Shown here in pieces: positions 1 through 12,800 of a DNA stretch of 64,000 nucleotides. Position numbers and translations under genes: made by a program. The notes under the pieces were generated by a model that saw nothing but the letters and a program-made list of their open reading frames with translations, made no database searches and was not told where the DNA came from. Numbering within the stretch: the stretch's first letter is position 1; each line of letters opens with the position of its first letter. Origin of the DNA: Muricea muricata (lineage: Eukaryota; Cnidaria; Anthozoa; Malacalcyonacea; Plexauridae); NCBI GenBank assembly GCA_963855995.1, contig OY979720.1, positions 17,940,139-18,004,138 on the forward strand, read 5' to 3'.

Positions 1-1033
1 CTTGTCATTTGATCCAGATGATCTACCCCTGACATATATTGGTTAGTTGCAAATGTAAACTGGCTTCATTACTTTCTTCTTTTTTCCGTGGCCTTCTTTT
101 TTTCATTCTTTTAATTTCTACAATTGAGGCACCATGTTTAGTAAGTGCTGAGAGCAAGAACAGGCTTTTTGTCCATCCAGCAAATGGTCATAACCTTTCC
201 ATTGTCCTTGGCCAGTGCATCACCTTTCCTAAGTTTATTTTCCTTATTGCCTGCATTGCGAATGTCCTTGCACTCCCACTGTTTTTTCTTAGTGTCCTAA
301 CTGTGTAATACAAAATAAAACAAATTTCGAAAATAGACATCTTGTATTCCTGATATTCAAGAAAAAAAACAAGAAAACGACGGAGCTGGTGCGAACTTTG
401 TCAGTAATCAAAGATTCCGACAGTTCCACACTATTATAAAAGTTATCCACACAGAGTGAATGACAGACATGTATAACCAAGCAGGCAGCGAACAGTTTGT
501 TCCAAGCTCAGACTCTCTGTGGCATGAACATCATGACCATAACAGTAACCAATATCAGAATCGCACAATATATAGCATTTTATCCCATATTTGATAGGCT
601 ATTTTTTACTGTATACTTTAAATATGATAACCTACCCATCCACTTGAGAATGTGTTGCCCAGGATTGTACATGTCTTTTCATAATTTTCTCAGAAAATCG
701 TACAGTGGACGAATTTTGTAAAGCTTATCAGTGCATTTTCAGGCTTAGCATTGTTATCAACACAGTGAAAAGCGAATTTGGAACATCTTCTGACTGAAAA
801 ATGTTGGGAAAGTCACATTCGTTGTCCAATATGAAGCAATGTTACCTTTCTTGTTGATCAATCCTGTCAAGATCGTCAAACCAAGCCTGGCCAATTATTT
901 CATTTGCATTTACTGGGTGCCAAGCGCTAGCTCTCCTGAATGTTTTGACATAGTTCCTGCATTTAAAAATACTGCTCAGCATAAAAACCCACCCACCGAC
1001 CCTAGAAACGTCAATCCATGGCAAGAAAAACAA
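1..1033 (-). pseudogene. Decayed piggyBac-type (DDE_Tnp_1_7) transposase, cut by the window edge
   Basis: Conceptual translation of the minus strand, hopping between frames, gives a series of piggyBac transposase landmarks in the right order. At about 1033-840 is a candidate N-terminal part, less certain, with a WHPVNANEI stretch. Then come KLYKIRPLYDFL (about 700), GRLSYLKY (about 640), VDNFYNSVELSESL with DKVRTS (about 450-400), WMDKKPVLALST (about 190-150), HGASIVEIKR (about 140) and YMSGVDHLDQM at the left window edge. In live members these surround the DDD catalytic residues of the RNase H-like fold. Several in-frame stops and at least two frameshifts separate the blocks, so this is a dead copy; the C-terminal part runs off the window. 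No TTAA-flanked terminal repeats were found for it here. Other TTAA-duplicating elements occur at 18261-20565 and 26679-27195, but I cannot show they are related. Confidence 0.72.
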
Positions 1034-1568
1034 GAGTAACTAGTTGAATTTTTATGTAAATTGATCATCTTTTACCGTCTGGCAAAACGAGGAAGTTTGT
1101 TTGTTTTGCATATTTCCTTCATTACGAAAAATACTGTGCAGGTTTGTGTTGTGCATTTAAGTTTGAAGTGCAGATTACAAATAGAATTTTATATTGTACG
1201 AAAGATTTTTACATTGTGCTTTTATGCTTTTATATGAATATTTAAAACTGTCGAGCAGCCTTAGGCAAATGTCAAAGGCAAACGTCATCCCTTATTTTTA
1301 AGTGATCAACATCGATATTCAGCCGACAAATGAATCAAGTATTTTTCGAAAGTAGAAAAAACACAGTGAAAAAACACCCAGAGTACATAACACAAAGCAA
1401 CAGAATATACTAAAATAACAATCTTAAGTGATCATTAGTGATTACTGTTCCAGAAAACTAATCACAAAACGTGTAAACCATTAAGTACACGTAAGCGTAT
1501 TTCCCAATTAATTTATGATAACAAGAAGTTCCTTAAGTTTATAATTATTGTTTGTGCATCTTTGGAAC
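1034..1568. other. Intergenic spacer, nothing recognised
   Basis: About 535 bases of AT-rich DNA between the transposase remnant and the 3' end of the lectin gene. No coding signature, RNA gene or repeat structure was recognised. Confidence 0.5.
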
Positions 1569-2639
1569 TTACTGACTAGGACTTATTTTCACCTCCGTCT
1601 TTTTCAAAACATTATATCCTTGCCAACCCATCCATACCATTCCGGTATAACTATTTTGACCTGCTCCAAGATACAGACCATTGAGGTTGGCATTATAGCA
1701 ATCCTTGTGCCACCAACCTCCTTTCCAGAGCCCAGCACAATGGCGATTATAAACATCATTATCGCTATCCTTGGTAGAGAACTTCATTAGATTGTGGAAG
1801 CTAAAAGAATCTCCTGCATTGCCTTTTAGAGTAAAACAGAAAAAACGACATCTGAATACTAATTTAACAGATTTTCATGTAAACGATGAAAAATATTTCA
1901 TGATCCAAAAGCGTAATCTGTGAACTGTGCACGCTGATGGATTATTACTTACTTTCACCTCTAAACAATGAATGATATTTTTGATACACGATCGAGGGCA
2001 CATAGGAAACTTACGGCGGCAAATTTACTTGCTACAAAGGTAACTCCCTGAGTATCAGGACTAAATAAACAATAATCCATCATCCCTTGCGCGCTCATAG
2101 TTCACAGTTTACGCTTTTGAAAAGACAACTTTAATCAGTGAAACAGCTGTATGCTAGTATACGAAATGTTATCGTTTGAAAGGCAATAATAATATAAAGC
2201 TACCTGAGTATCCGCTAATATTCAATCTGTATTTGTCAGATCCATCAGCAACACCGAACGATTCATATTTTGCGTAACGTTCAGCACCATTAAAATCCAT
2301 TAAATCAACTCTTAAAGTATTTTGACCAGATTTTGATAGACGATGTATCTTGTCCAATCCCAACCAGAATTCACCATTCAGATCACCAAAACCTTTCTTA
2401 TAGTCAGACCATCCACGGTAAAAATCTTCGCTTCCATCTTGTCTTTTTTGAATGACTGTCCACCCGCCTCTGTTTGTCGTCATATCGCATCTAACTTTGA
2501 ACCGTCCCAGATCATCAGGATGAATAATGTATACACCATCTTGTCTCAGTCCAGATTTGTAGAGAACATCACAACCAGTAGCTGTCGTAAACAAATGTAG
2601 CAGGGAGAAAACAAGAATGACTTTTAGACGTTTCAGCAT
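1569..2639 (-). CDS. Secreted fibrinogen-related domain (FReD) lectin, two exons
   Basis: Exons 2639-2204 and 1822-1569 are joined by a GT/AG intron (TCAG|gtagc, ctaaaag|GC; phase 1) and give 229 residues. Residues 1-22 (MLKRLKVILVFSLLHLFTTA) form a signal peptide. The rest is a single fibrinogen C-terminal domain starting at CDVLYKSG. Family hallmarks: GVYIIHP, CDMTTNRGGWTVIQ, DFYRGWSDYKKGFG and GEFWLGLDKIH in exon 1. Exon 2 has the calcium-loop DSDND, the second disulfide pair in HCAGLWKGGWWHKDC, and NLNGLY. Proteins of this ficolin/tachylectin/angiopoietin-type group are usually extracellular and often bind acetylated sugars in innate recognition; the ligand here is inference. The start was chosen for the signal peptide; an upstream in-frame ATG at 2831 adds an implausible extension. 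There is no collagen or coiled-coil region, so it is a minimal FReD. The intron holds a MITE. Confidence 0.9.
1905..2121. repeat. MITE family A copy in the FReD intron
   Basis: Imperfect terminal inverted repeats: the left end reads CCAAAAGCGTAATCTGTGAA and the right end is its diverged reverse complement (GTTTACGCTTTTG). Internal blocks CATAGGAAACTTACGGCGGC and CATCATCCCTTGC recur at 55298-55416, inside an SMC3 intron, so this is a dispersed non-autonomous element. It has no coding capacity. Confidence 0.7.
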
Positions 2640-5600
2640 TGGAAAGCGACAACGGAACGGCGGGTGGAGTGGGGTGAGGTGGGCGGGTGGGAGGATTGCA
2701 TTCCAAAAGAGGGAAATTATGCCTCCAAGGTAAACAAAAACTGGAAACTTCCGAAGAAATATTGCTGCACAAGAAAGAGCTTTAAAACGGAAGTTAGTAA
2801 ATAACGCGCAGTAAATAACGTGAGTACGCAATATATAATGCTTTATCCTTTCCTCAGCACAAATAAGTTAAAACTGATTAGGCAGTCTTGTGGCCATTCC
2901 TACGTCTCTAAATTATATAATAAAGTTGGTTCATACTTGGCATGATACCAAAGCATGCAATGAGGGTAGGTCAAAGGATCATGTGTCAATCGCTCAATGA
3001 AAACATATGGCTTTCCTCTTACATTTTCTATTTCTTGCTTTATACACCACACTCCTGATACAAAAAATTCTAAAGGGTTGGGCTTTACTTTTTGAGCATT
3101 TTTTTAGAAAAAAATGCGAGTTGGCCTTGAATAGGGACTAGGGAGGACCTCTTTCCAAATAGCACCTTTTACAGTAGCGCTGTAGCATGTTATCATGTTA
3201 ACTTCATAGGATTTTAACTATATATTCATGTCCTATATACACCGATATATAATATGCATCTCGTTCTTGTTTTCTATATATAATATTTGTTGCTGTATCC
3301 AGGACATGGACATACAAAGATCATCAAAGGCAAAAACACACGAAAATCATAGGTTTATTAAAAGCTAACTTAAAGTTTTTGGCGAAAAATGTCTCAGAAC
3401 AAGTCCGTTTGGAATTTCGTCGAAAATGGCTTGAAAAGCAAAGACTAACCGTCTTAGGTTTTTGATCAACTCTAAATTTCTGACCAAAATACCTATTAGT
3501 CAGGCTTTATCTTTTTCACTATTTTTGGCAAAACCCCCTAAGGTCTTTACTTCTTGCGTAATTTAAAACCAAAAGAGCTACGGGTTAGTCTTTGGAACGT
3601 CACTCCTCCCAGAAAATGAGTTGTGTTGAACTGGGCCCACAGGCAATACCAGCGGTTGCGCTTCAGTTGAATAACGTACGTACGACAGCAATGAACTCTT
3701 AAAATCTAAAAGTCTAGGACAGAAATGATCTCCAAAAGAATTTTAGGCTAGAGTGAAACTTTAACTATCACCACTTTAAAACGAAGCTGACAATTCACAA
3801 TTTCAGTGGCTGACTTTGTTTTCTTCACAAGTTCTGAATTAATTATACGAGACTTTTTATTAAATAAGCTTCTTTTCATATCTTGTCAAATTACATGTCA
3901 GCTGGCTCTGTTGTTTACGTTTGTTTAAGGTCTAGCTCTTGTTGACTCTCATTTTGAGTTTGTTTGAAAAATGGCAATGGGTGTCTCAGATTGTATATCT
4001 TGAGCATACTTGTTTAAAGGTTGCGAAATTCATTAGTTAATTTCGATAATTTAAGTGTGGGCGATTTGATCGGTTAACGCTCACTGCTGACTCGTCCGTA
4101 AGAGGCTTAAAAACATGACAATCGGGATAAATGTTGCGACAAACAGTGACATTGCACAATTTGCAACATTTTAAAAAGTCAAATTTCAACAGCAAATTAA
4201 AGTCAAAAAAGTCAAAACTAAAACAGACATAGCTGCAGATATTTACTATAACTTGTTCTTATTGTTTTTCCTTATTCAGTATCGATTTATAATGCTTTGA
4301 AATGTCGGTCGGGAGAATGCGGAAATACGTATAACAGCGCCAATTAAAAATTACGAGAAAAACAACACACGTACATTTGGCGCGTCTCAGTTTACTTTGA
4401 GTATAATATATGGGGACATTGAAACAGAGCAGTCCAATTGGCGTTTGCAAGGATGGCTGACGTCTTGAATTCAGTTCCCTCGTTGCCCACACATCCAAGT
4501 TCACGTACGTTGCTTATGCTGTCTTCAGAGTTGAGCTTTAATTCCTCCCACAAGTAAAGTCAAGTTAACTGTGTGTGGGTTGGTAAAAAACAGTTTAGAT
4601 TAACGTGGCTACTTAGTTCAAGCAATTGTTGTAAAGATGGAGCTTTTTAGGTCAAGTATGTACTTAGGTCTTAGGAAAGATGCCTAATCTAAAACAGCGC
4701 TGTGTCGTGGAAATGTTAATTTATTTTATTTAATTTATTTAATTAATGGAAATCGCAACCGATAGCTTACAACATTATTGCATAAGTCACTATATATAAA
4801 CAATTTTACAAATGTTATACATGTGGCTCAGTACCTGGAAACATGTGTCGGTACATTTCGCAATTTTATCTCTATGGTATATGTATGTCCGCACACTGCG
4901 TGACGCGTGTGTGTATTTCGTGTGACGTGTAGCTAAAATTAAAAAACGGAAGGTTTTCGCAATTTCGCCCATATGTACGCGGAAGATTTTATACGATAAC
5001 TGATAAAAACTACGCAACTTTGAATAAACAACTCACTAAAATAAACTTGCCAACGAAGGGAATAAACCACTGTCAGGCGTTCAGCTAGTTCGGTAAACGC
5101 ATTGAAGTGAATGGAAAGATAAATCAACTCTAAGGCCACATTGTTCGAAATTACATGGATGATCGCTAACTTTAACTCGGTTAATTGAAGCTTAGTCTAG
5201 TGCTTGAATTTCTCTATTACAACATGTCCATTTCTTCTAAAAATTTGGAAGAAAACTATAAAACTGCTCGAAGCAAGATTTCTGAAGAAATATTTCCAAA
5301 ACAAGCTTCTGAAAAGTTCCTTTTAACTTGTAGCTACGTTGTGTCCTACGCCCATAGCTTCTGAAAAGCCGCTTAGCATGATGGTTGTGGATATTTACGA
5401 TGAAAGACATTAAACTTCAATTTTAGACATAACCAAATAAGCTTGTATTCAAGGCAAAAGTCTATTTATTTTTATCAATGAACTGCTTTGTAGGGAGACG
5501 AACATCTTGCCAAAAGTTATTCAGGAAATACGTGTAAGGACTTGACAATCGAAACAACCGTGAGCATGAGCACGGCTTATACGTGCGTCAAAGAGTTTTA

Positions 5601-8600
5601 TAAGATTAATTGCCATTTGTCCAAACCCCAAGCTAGTACTCGTATTCGGCCAAAAGACTGTACATGTTATATGCTGGTCGGTTGTCAGTTCGTACTGTCG
5701 AAATGTTATTTCATCTTCAGTATATACCTCATATGCCGTAGTTTATGCAAATTCTTAAAAAAATACATGAAAGTAGTACCACCTATGTTCTGCTATGATA
5801 CATTAGCGGACTTTAATTATTAGCAGTAAAAGTATGTATTTTGTATTGCTCTGTGGTTTGTATCGATTAAGTTCGTGTACTTTCATCGCGTAACTATTTG
5901 TTGTTTTCAGCGTGTACTATGATACTACGTTTGTGATATAATGTTGATTAAATTTATTGTTATTGTTGTTAACCGCGCTATAGAGAATAATAGAAACAGA
6001 CTGGGAGTAAAACTGAATTTGACTACTAAATTGCTTCAAAATGGCGGCAAATTTACCGTTTATTTTATTCTAGCGTTCACTGAATTGCCGCGCTGGGCTA
6101 AGCCAATATTATAAATTGTTGATTTATACACAATTAACAAAAGTCAAAGAACGGGGAAATTAATTGTTTCAATAATTGAAGTCAGGAAGGAAATGAGCGC
6201 TTGTTACGAACGTATTAAAAGCCAATATTATTATACAATTGAAGAGCTTTTGAAGTGAATGCAGGGGTGTAACCACGCCATTCAGGTTGAAGATGTAGGA
6301 CGTATCAAAATAGGCTGCTTTCCAGTTTGCATTACAAGTACATGCATAAACTTCCGTTAGTAATTCCTATTAAGCTAACTCGCGGAGGATGCGAGAGTCT
6401 CTCCATCAAAACATTATTTTACTTTAAATGTTTTCATTCAAGTGGATTTAGAAATTACGGGCAAGAAATCACGAGTCTACCAACGTCAGCATTGCCGATG
6501 TTGTGGGAAGCAAAAGCTCAAAAGAGAATAGTAATGACGTCGTTCAGAATTCCTGTTGAACTTTAAATATTTATTTCTTTTCTTAAAGATAATTTATTCT
6601 ATTGTACTTTATTGCATTAGCTGAATGCCAGACGCGTGGAAGGCAACAAAGGAAGGATATATGTATATATATAAGGATATATCTTAACTGCATGTTCAAC
6701 ACTTATGGCATATGGTCTTTTTATAGCAAGGATCATATCTTTGCATATTTTATCCCTGCGTAGCAAATTACTAATATTCGCAGACCAGACTCCCCCCCTT
6801 TTTTCGCAACATGGTTCTACAGAGCATTTCCCACAGAAAATTTGAGTAAATTTTCAGTTATATTGGAATTAAACTTTCAGGTGTTCAAAAGCGATCTTCT
6901 GTGTATACGGTTGTCAATGCAATCCTTACTTGTCTTTAATACTTTAAGCACTGAGGCATTCACTGTTTTTTATTGAGTATAAGTATGGGTGTGGCTGGGA
7001 TAGTTATCCATCATTTTTTTAAGCAATATGGCGTGGTATATAGAGGACAATTGAAAGAAACATCTTCAGTTGGGAAGGAGATGTGTTAATAAGGGCATTT
7101 TATTCCCTTTTGAAATTAATTTTAAAAAAGATAATCACTGCTGAAATCTTTAAAACTAAAAGACAGCTTCATAAAGGATATAGACTTATAGTGACATACT
7201 GTTTCAGATTTCTTCTTTATGCCTTAATGTTATAAAATGAAAGATCGATTAGCAAATAGACCTGGCTACACCTTTTTTGTGCATCTTTGAATTTGTGCAA
7301 TTCGTTTTCAATTCTGTTATGGTATGTGCTATATACGTTACAATAATTTATTCACTGCACAAAGATACAACTTATTGTAATATAATGCCCTTGCAGGAGA
7401 ACCATAAGGTTAACCCTATTCAGAGAAATGCCTCTTCCCTATGTACACAAAATCTTCGAGAATATTTGTAAATCAATCAGTACGTGTCAAGTCAATCAAG
7501 AGGACGTGTCCATATCAGATGTTCTTTGAATGTATATTTATAATTTAAAAAGTGACAAGCGCTGATAAACCATTCCACAAATTTATCAGTAATTCTAACA
7601 AAAAGAATGTTAATACCAAATTACTCCAAATAATTTCGAATATAATGTATATTTATGATTACATCGCCTTTTGGAATAGTTTAAATTTAAAAAAAAACTT
7701 CATTAAGAAATACCACTAAAAATTAAGACCAAACACTCTCCGCCAGTGTCCGGATTATCGCATTCTATAGTGATGTTTGCTTAATATTCCCTAGCACACC
7801 TTTGGCTCATAATGACCATTTAGTGAAAAATCTTCAACTTTAGTAGTACACGCCAATTACGGACAAAATTGTGGCTATCAATCTCGTGAAACCTTAACCG
7901 TATAATAGCGTTTCCAAAATAATGAAAATTAAGCCGCTCATCGACAGTGTTTAAGCCTTCTGAAGACCTCTGGCTACAGCGTGTCTGGCAATTTCTGTGC
8001 ATCTGCGGTCACAATTGGACTTTTGCTAGATCTACATTCATACTTATATGTACAAAAAATACCGATCTAGAGGAACAAAACACTCGTTTTTGGAAGCACA
8101 AGTAAAAAACGTTTGATCTGATATGCAGTTAAGTACGCTGATTATAGGTAGAAAGCGGCTGAACGAATGTCTTTCTATATATGGTCGCTTCAGACAGTCA
8201 TTGCATGACTCACGTTCAATAATGAAGAACAGATGAGGGTCACTCATAGGCTAATCTCCGCCCACCCTTGCTGTTTGCATTCCCTGCTGGAGGAAAATAA
8301 AAATAGCCAAGTAGGAGTATTTGGAGAAATTCCACGACTGTTTGGGCCCACCGTTGTTACGAGAAGGGGAAAACCAACATTAATAATGAAAGGTGCTTCA
8401 TTTTTATAACCAATACAGAAACGGAAACTCCAAAAAACAGTAAAAATGTGCACTGATAAAATTTAAAATATGTAGTGATAAATTTGGATGAACTTAGTAT
8501 TTAAAATGCTATATGACTAAATTAAGTTCTTTGTAGGTTAGCATGGTGAATAACAGTCCAAGTTTAATTTGGTGGAAATAAGCACTGGCTAAATTTATTA

Positions 8601-9706
8601 TTGCAAACGTTTTTTATGAACTTTAAGGTCTTCGTGAACTAAATTATTGGCGTGCAAGCTGCACTGGGTATTGTTGCTCTTAGTTAAGTTAGTAACTTTC
8701 CCACGAAGGGCCTGCGAAACGCCGATTCCCAATCAAAGAACCTATACCTTTCGTGTACTATTGACTGAGTGTCTACCTACCCTGGCAACGTTAATTGGAG
8801 ACATGTTTTGGATGATATATATGCACATGCAATTCCCTGTCGTTATGTAGATTTAAAAATGTATCTGTCATCTTTCTTCATATGTAGTTAACACTGACGA
8901 GTGGGCGTTTGTACACATCAAGTCTCCCTCAACACGAAAAAAAGTCATTTCAAATATAAGTAAATTTAGAAAGCATAATTTGTCGCTCGGAAAGACATGC
9001 AGGCATATGATTTCGCTCATGCTCGCTAGTTGAAATTTTGCTGTTTGCTGTAAAAGCACTAGGCTGACTAGCTCAGATCGACGACCGTGAATGAACAACT
9101 CGTTTAGAAATGCATCTATTTCTTAAAACTGAAGTGGATGGCGTATAGCTGATATCTGAAACACCTGCACGTCACCGTATCGAAGATTTATGAAAGCAAT
9201 TGTATGAGTCCATGTCTGAAAAAGTGAAAGTGCGGGAAACTCAGAATGTGTCCAGGCAAAAGAGAAGCTAGTCAATGACGAAAGATGTCAACGTCTAGAG
9301 AAGTGGGCTTAGATTAGCTAGACTATTACAGCACATACAATTATTTACTTATGTTTCTATAATAAATTAATTTTCATATAGCCCGACGCAACTACAAAAC
9401 CACTTAACTGTACCAACTGCCTCGCAAAGCAGGTAATATATAATTACTACTTTTGATTGGAAAAAAATTGCCAAGGCATAGTTTTTGGCTTAAAGCCTAC
9501 CGTGTGTTTAGAAGTGCATCAAGTGAGGGAAACCAAGCAACAACAAAACCCAGATATTGAGCCATACGTTAATTACAAAACATATTGTCTTTCATATCAA
9601 CTCCCACGCAAAATTGGGACTGGCTCTTTTGGCAAGGCGTGGGTGTGAGTTTGCGTCATTGCAACACAAGTATATACGTGTTTGGTCGCAGCCTATACTC
9701 CATACA
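2640..9706. other. 7-kb AT-rich region without a recognised gene
   Basis: Open frames here are at most about 90 codons, on both strands, and none shows a domain signature, a plausible splice chain or a codon pattern that stands out. Poly-A/T tracts and AT-rich low complexity are scattered through it. Just upstream of the FReD start (about 2650-2700) there is a short G-rich stretch on the plus strand. Unrecognised exons of a fast-evolving gene cannot be excluded. Confidence 0.45.
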
Positions 9707-9715
9707 TATATAAAA
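9707..9715 (+). promoter_or_regulatory. Candidate TATA box of the C1-domain gene
   Basis: TATATAAAA lies 102 bases before the proposed start codon at 9817, a sensible distance for a TATA element plus a short 5' UTR. The surrounding DNA is AT-rich, so a chance match is possible. Confidence 0.35.
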
Positions 9716-9816
9716 CACTCGCAGAAAACACACTTTCAAACTCAGTCTTCGCTGGAACGAAGCCCAACTGAACAGAACCATATTTTTGTATATTTCAAGC
9801 ACTTTTGTATGAAAAG

Positions 9817-12800
9817 ATGGCAAATTGTTTGTGTTTTAACAACCGCAGTTCTTCGTCGGATTTGAACTCGTCTGGCACACGTCAGCTGTGCGGTCGAATG
9901 GCTTTCAGATCAAGCCGAAGAACATCGCTGGATATCTGTGGCCATGGATTTAAGATTAAGACATTCATCCAGCCAAGATTCTGCTCGCAGTGTCATGCGT
10001 TTATTTGGTAAGTTCGACAAATTTGAAAATGATTTACGGGTGCTGAACTGGATGTCTTTGTAATATCGTTTACAGTGTATATTAAATAGCTTTTAATTTC
10101 ACGTATTTTCAACAAAGCATCGAAGGCATGTGGTGAACTGAGAACTACTGATTTCAATAAAGAAAACGGCGAAAGCCAAAATGCGATGCAGAATGACAGT
10201 TGCTTAACTATAGTACAGCATTTTCAAAACATTGCTTCCTGATATTGGGTAGGTTGGCTTGCCTGATCTACAAGCGTTATTTCAAAGCAAAATGTACAGC
10301 GTAAAATCAATGTAAATTTCTGTTCTTAATATTTCACTCTTTCAAGTAAAATTTCTTTAATCGCTGCAAAAGATGAACACGATTGATTTCCAAATTGAAA
10401 GCAATCTTTTCATTCGATCCCAAATATCCTAATATCACTAGAATAAAATGTTATCATTTGCCAACAAATCAATTCAAGGAAAAGGAACATCGCTAGAATA
10501 TCTGGAGCACTCTTTTTAATGATATTGAACGATATATTAATTCCTGCTCGTTGCATTGATCAACTTACCTACAAAACCCAAAGTTTCATATTCTTTCCTT
10601 TTCGAAATTTACTAAATTACTATCAATGTGCTCGCAGTACACATGCTTCATGATAGAGTCTTGAGGAGACCGATAAAGGTCGTTTCTGTCTGGCAGAATA
10701 GTTTGATCATGCATGCATTTGACTGTATATATTAATCAGTTGGCATGCTTTCGTATTTCAAGCAATCTTTTGCGTACAGGTATACAATGACTACTACGTA
10801 TGGAAACATGAAGAATTTGTAACAGAATTTAGGATTTTTGTAAGAGATGTTGTACCCAAAAAGCCAAAAAGCCATGCAACAGTTCATATCAGTATAATTA
10901 TCAGAAAGATTTAAAATATTTTGAGTTGTTGCTGAAAGGATTTCAAATGTTTATGGAACATCCACATTGCGACATGACTCACTTTTGAACAGGAAATTAA
11001 AATGCATGTTAAGGCTAACGATAAAGAAACTGTGGCAAATCTGATATGTGTTAATGACGCACGATCATACTTAAGCGTTATTTAACAAAAAGATAAAGCC
11101 TGATACAGAACAATGCCAATGGGTACTATTTTATTTTAAGCAGGTATGCACAGTGAAGTAGATAAAAATAAAGGGAATATAAAAAAATAGAGTCGTTTAA
11201 CATACTCATGAGACTGTACAAAATGAAGAACTTGCCAATCAACTTCCTCATCCAGTCACTAAGATAGAATCTACGGTGTTTGCCATACGTATTTAAATTT
11301 TTCTTGTCACATTAATTTTTCAAACGCCCAATAGACAATAATATCAATCTTTCCAAATTTGTTTTGCAATTTGCAACCACTCCTACAATCCAGAGATACC
11401 CTAGCGTTATCTATCAAGGAATCGAGGCCAGATCTAATGAACTAAAAAACATGGAAAACGTATTTATTGATCAGATTATAAATCTATATTAAGCGCACTG
11501 AAATATCTCTTACACAGAAACATCTGGCATGTGTGTGTGTGTGTGTGTTTTTCTGACAATGCCTCACAATGTCCCACTTTAAATTGCGGTCGTGACTTAT
11601 AAACTGAACAAACCTCCAGGGTAAGACATATTAATGTCAGACATATTAACGTTTTTATATGTGCATCTAACTTTACTTCTATATGATTGAAGATCGGCTC
11701 TTTACCGATATCCTTTTGATAAAATTAATAAAGTTAACTTTCATTCTATTAACATCGTTTCCTGAATATTAAACCCCTACAGACACAGATGCAAGTGCAT
11801 TAATCGCACCGAAATCGCACGAAACTTTTAATATTAATACACACTATACCCCTAGATCTAGTTCGAGCGATACATAATGATTTGTATTCCTACGAAGTGA
11901 AAGTTTAAAAAAATTTCCCTTTTGGGTGGGACTGTTTCTGGTGGGTGGGATTTGGGCGGAAAGAGCAAAAAAAAAATCTCCTGAAAGACGACACAAGACA
12001 TGAGTTTGTGCATGTATGTTGCTCGTAATATGTGATCAATAAGAACGTTGTTGACGAGTTTAAAAACTAATGAAAATACAGGTGCGTCTCTAAATGGAAA
12101 ACTATTAGAACTATCTAACATTTATAAACAACGGTATACCACGTGGGCACTAGTGAGATTGGAATCGTCAACATTCCTCTGGCCAGAAATAAGAGTAAAA
12201 TATGCATCATCTAAATAGAGTTTGTAGTTCACTTTTGTCCATGGTCTTTATCAGGTTACGTGTGGGAAGACGTTACTGGAATGAAATTATGAAATGTATG
12301 AATAAACAATAAACGTGCGCACATTCTGAAGGGGCCATATACATGCACAAATTAAAGTCTTATGACTCCCAACCCAAATTCAAGTGTTTGTCACTGATTT
12401 TTAACGGAACAGGCCCTCCGGATTATGTATTTATGATCATCTTACTTCGTTAGAAAGCATGTAAACATCACATGCACAATGCATGCACATCTCAGGAATT
12501 CTTAACAGAGTGGGTGGACAAGGAAAAATGGTGTTTGTGATCGTTAACTCCATTCAAACGCTCGTATCTAAGGGAAATATCGTTTCTGTGGTTTTAGGTC
12601 ATCAAACAGCTTTTATCATACATAACAATTCCTTTTTTCATTGATTTCCGACTGTCTGGGGGGAGAATTAGGCACTTTACGCCAACGACTTCGACTCTAA
12701 CAACAAGGCATCCATTTAGGAAATTTACGAGCGCATGGCCACGAGTATATACAACGCCAACGTAATGATGGCGGAAAAAACTCGTTAAAATGATAAAATA

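Noticed and set aside
9457-9648. Peptide KIGTGSFGKAW resembling a protein-kinase glycine loop upstream of the C1 gene
   Set aside because: It lies in a 63-codon frame ending right after the motif, overlaps a short hairpin, lies upstream of the C1 promoter, and has no following kinase motifs within reach. Probably chance.
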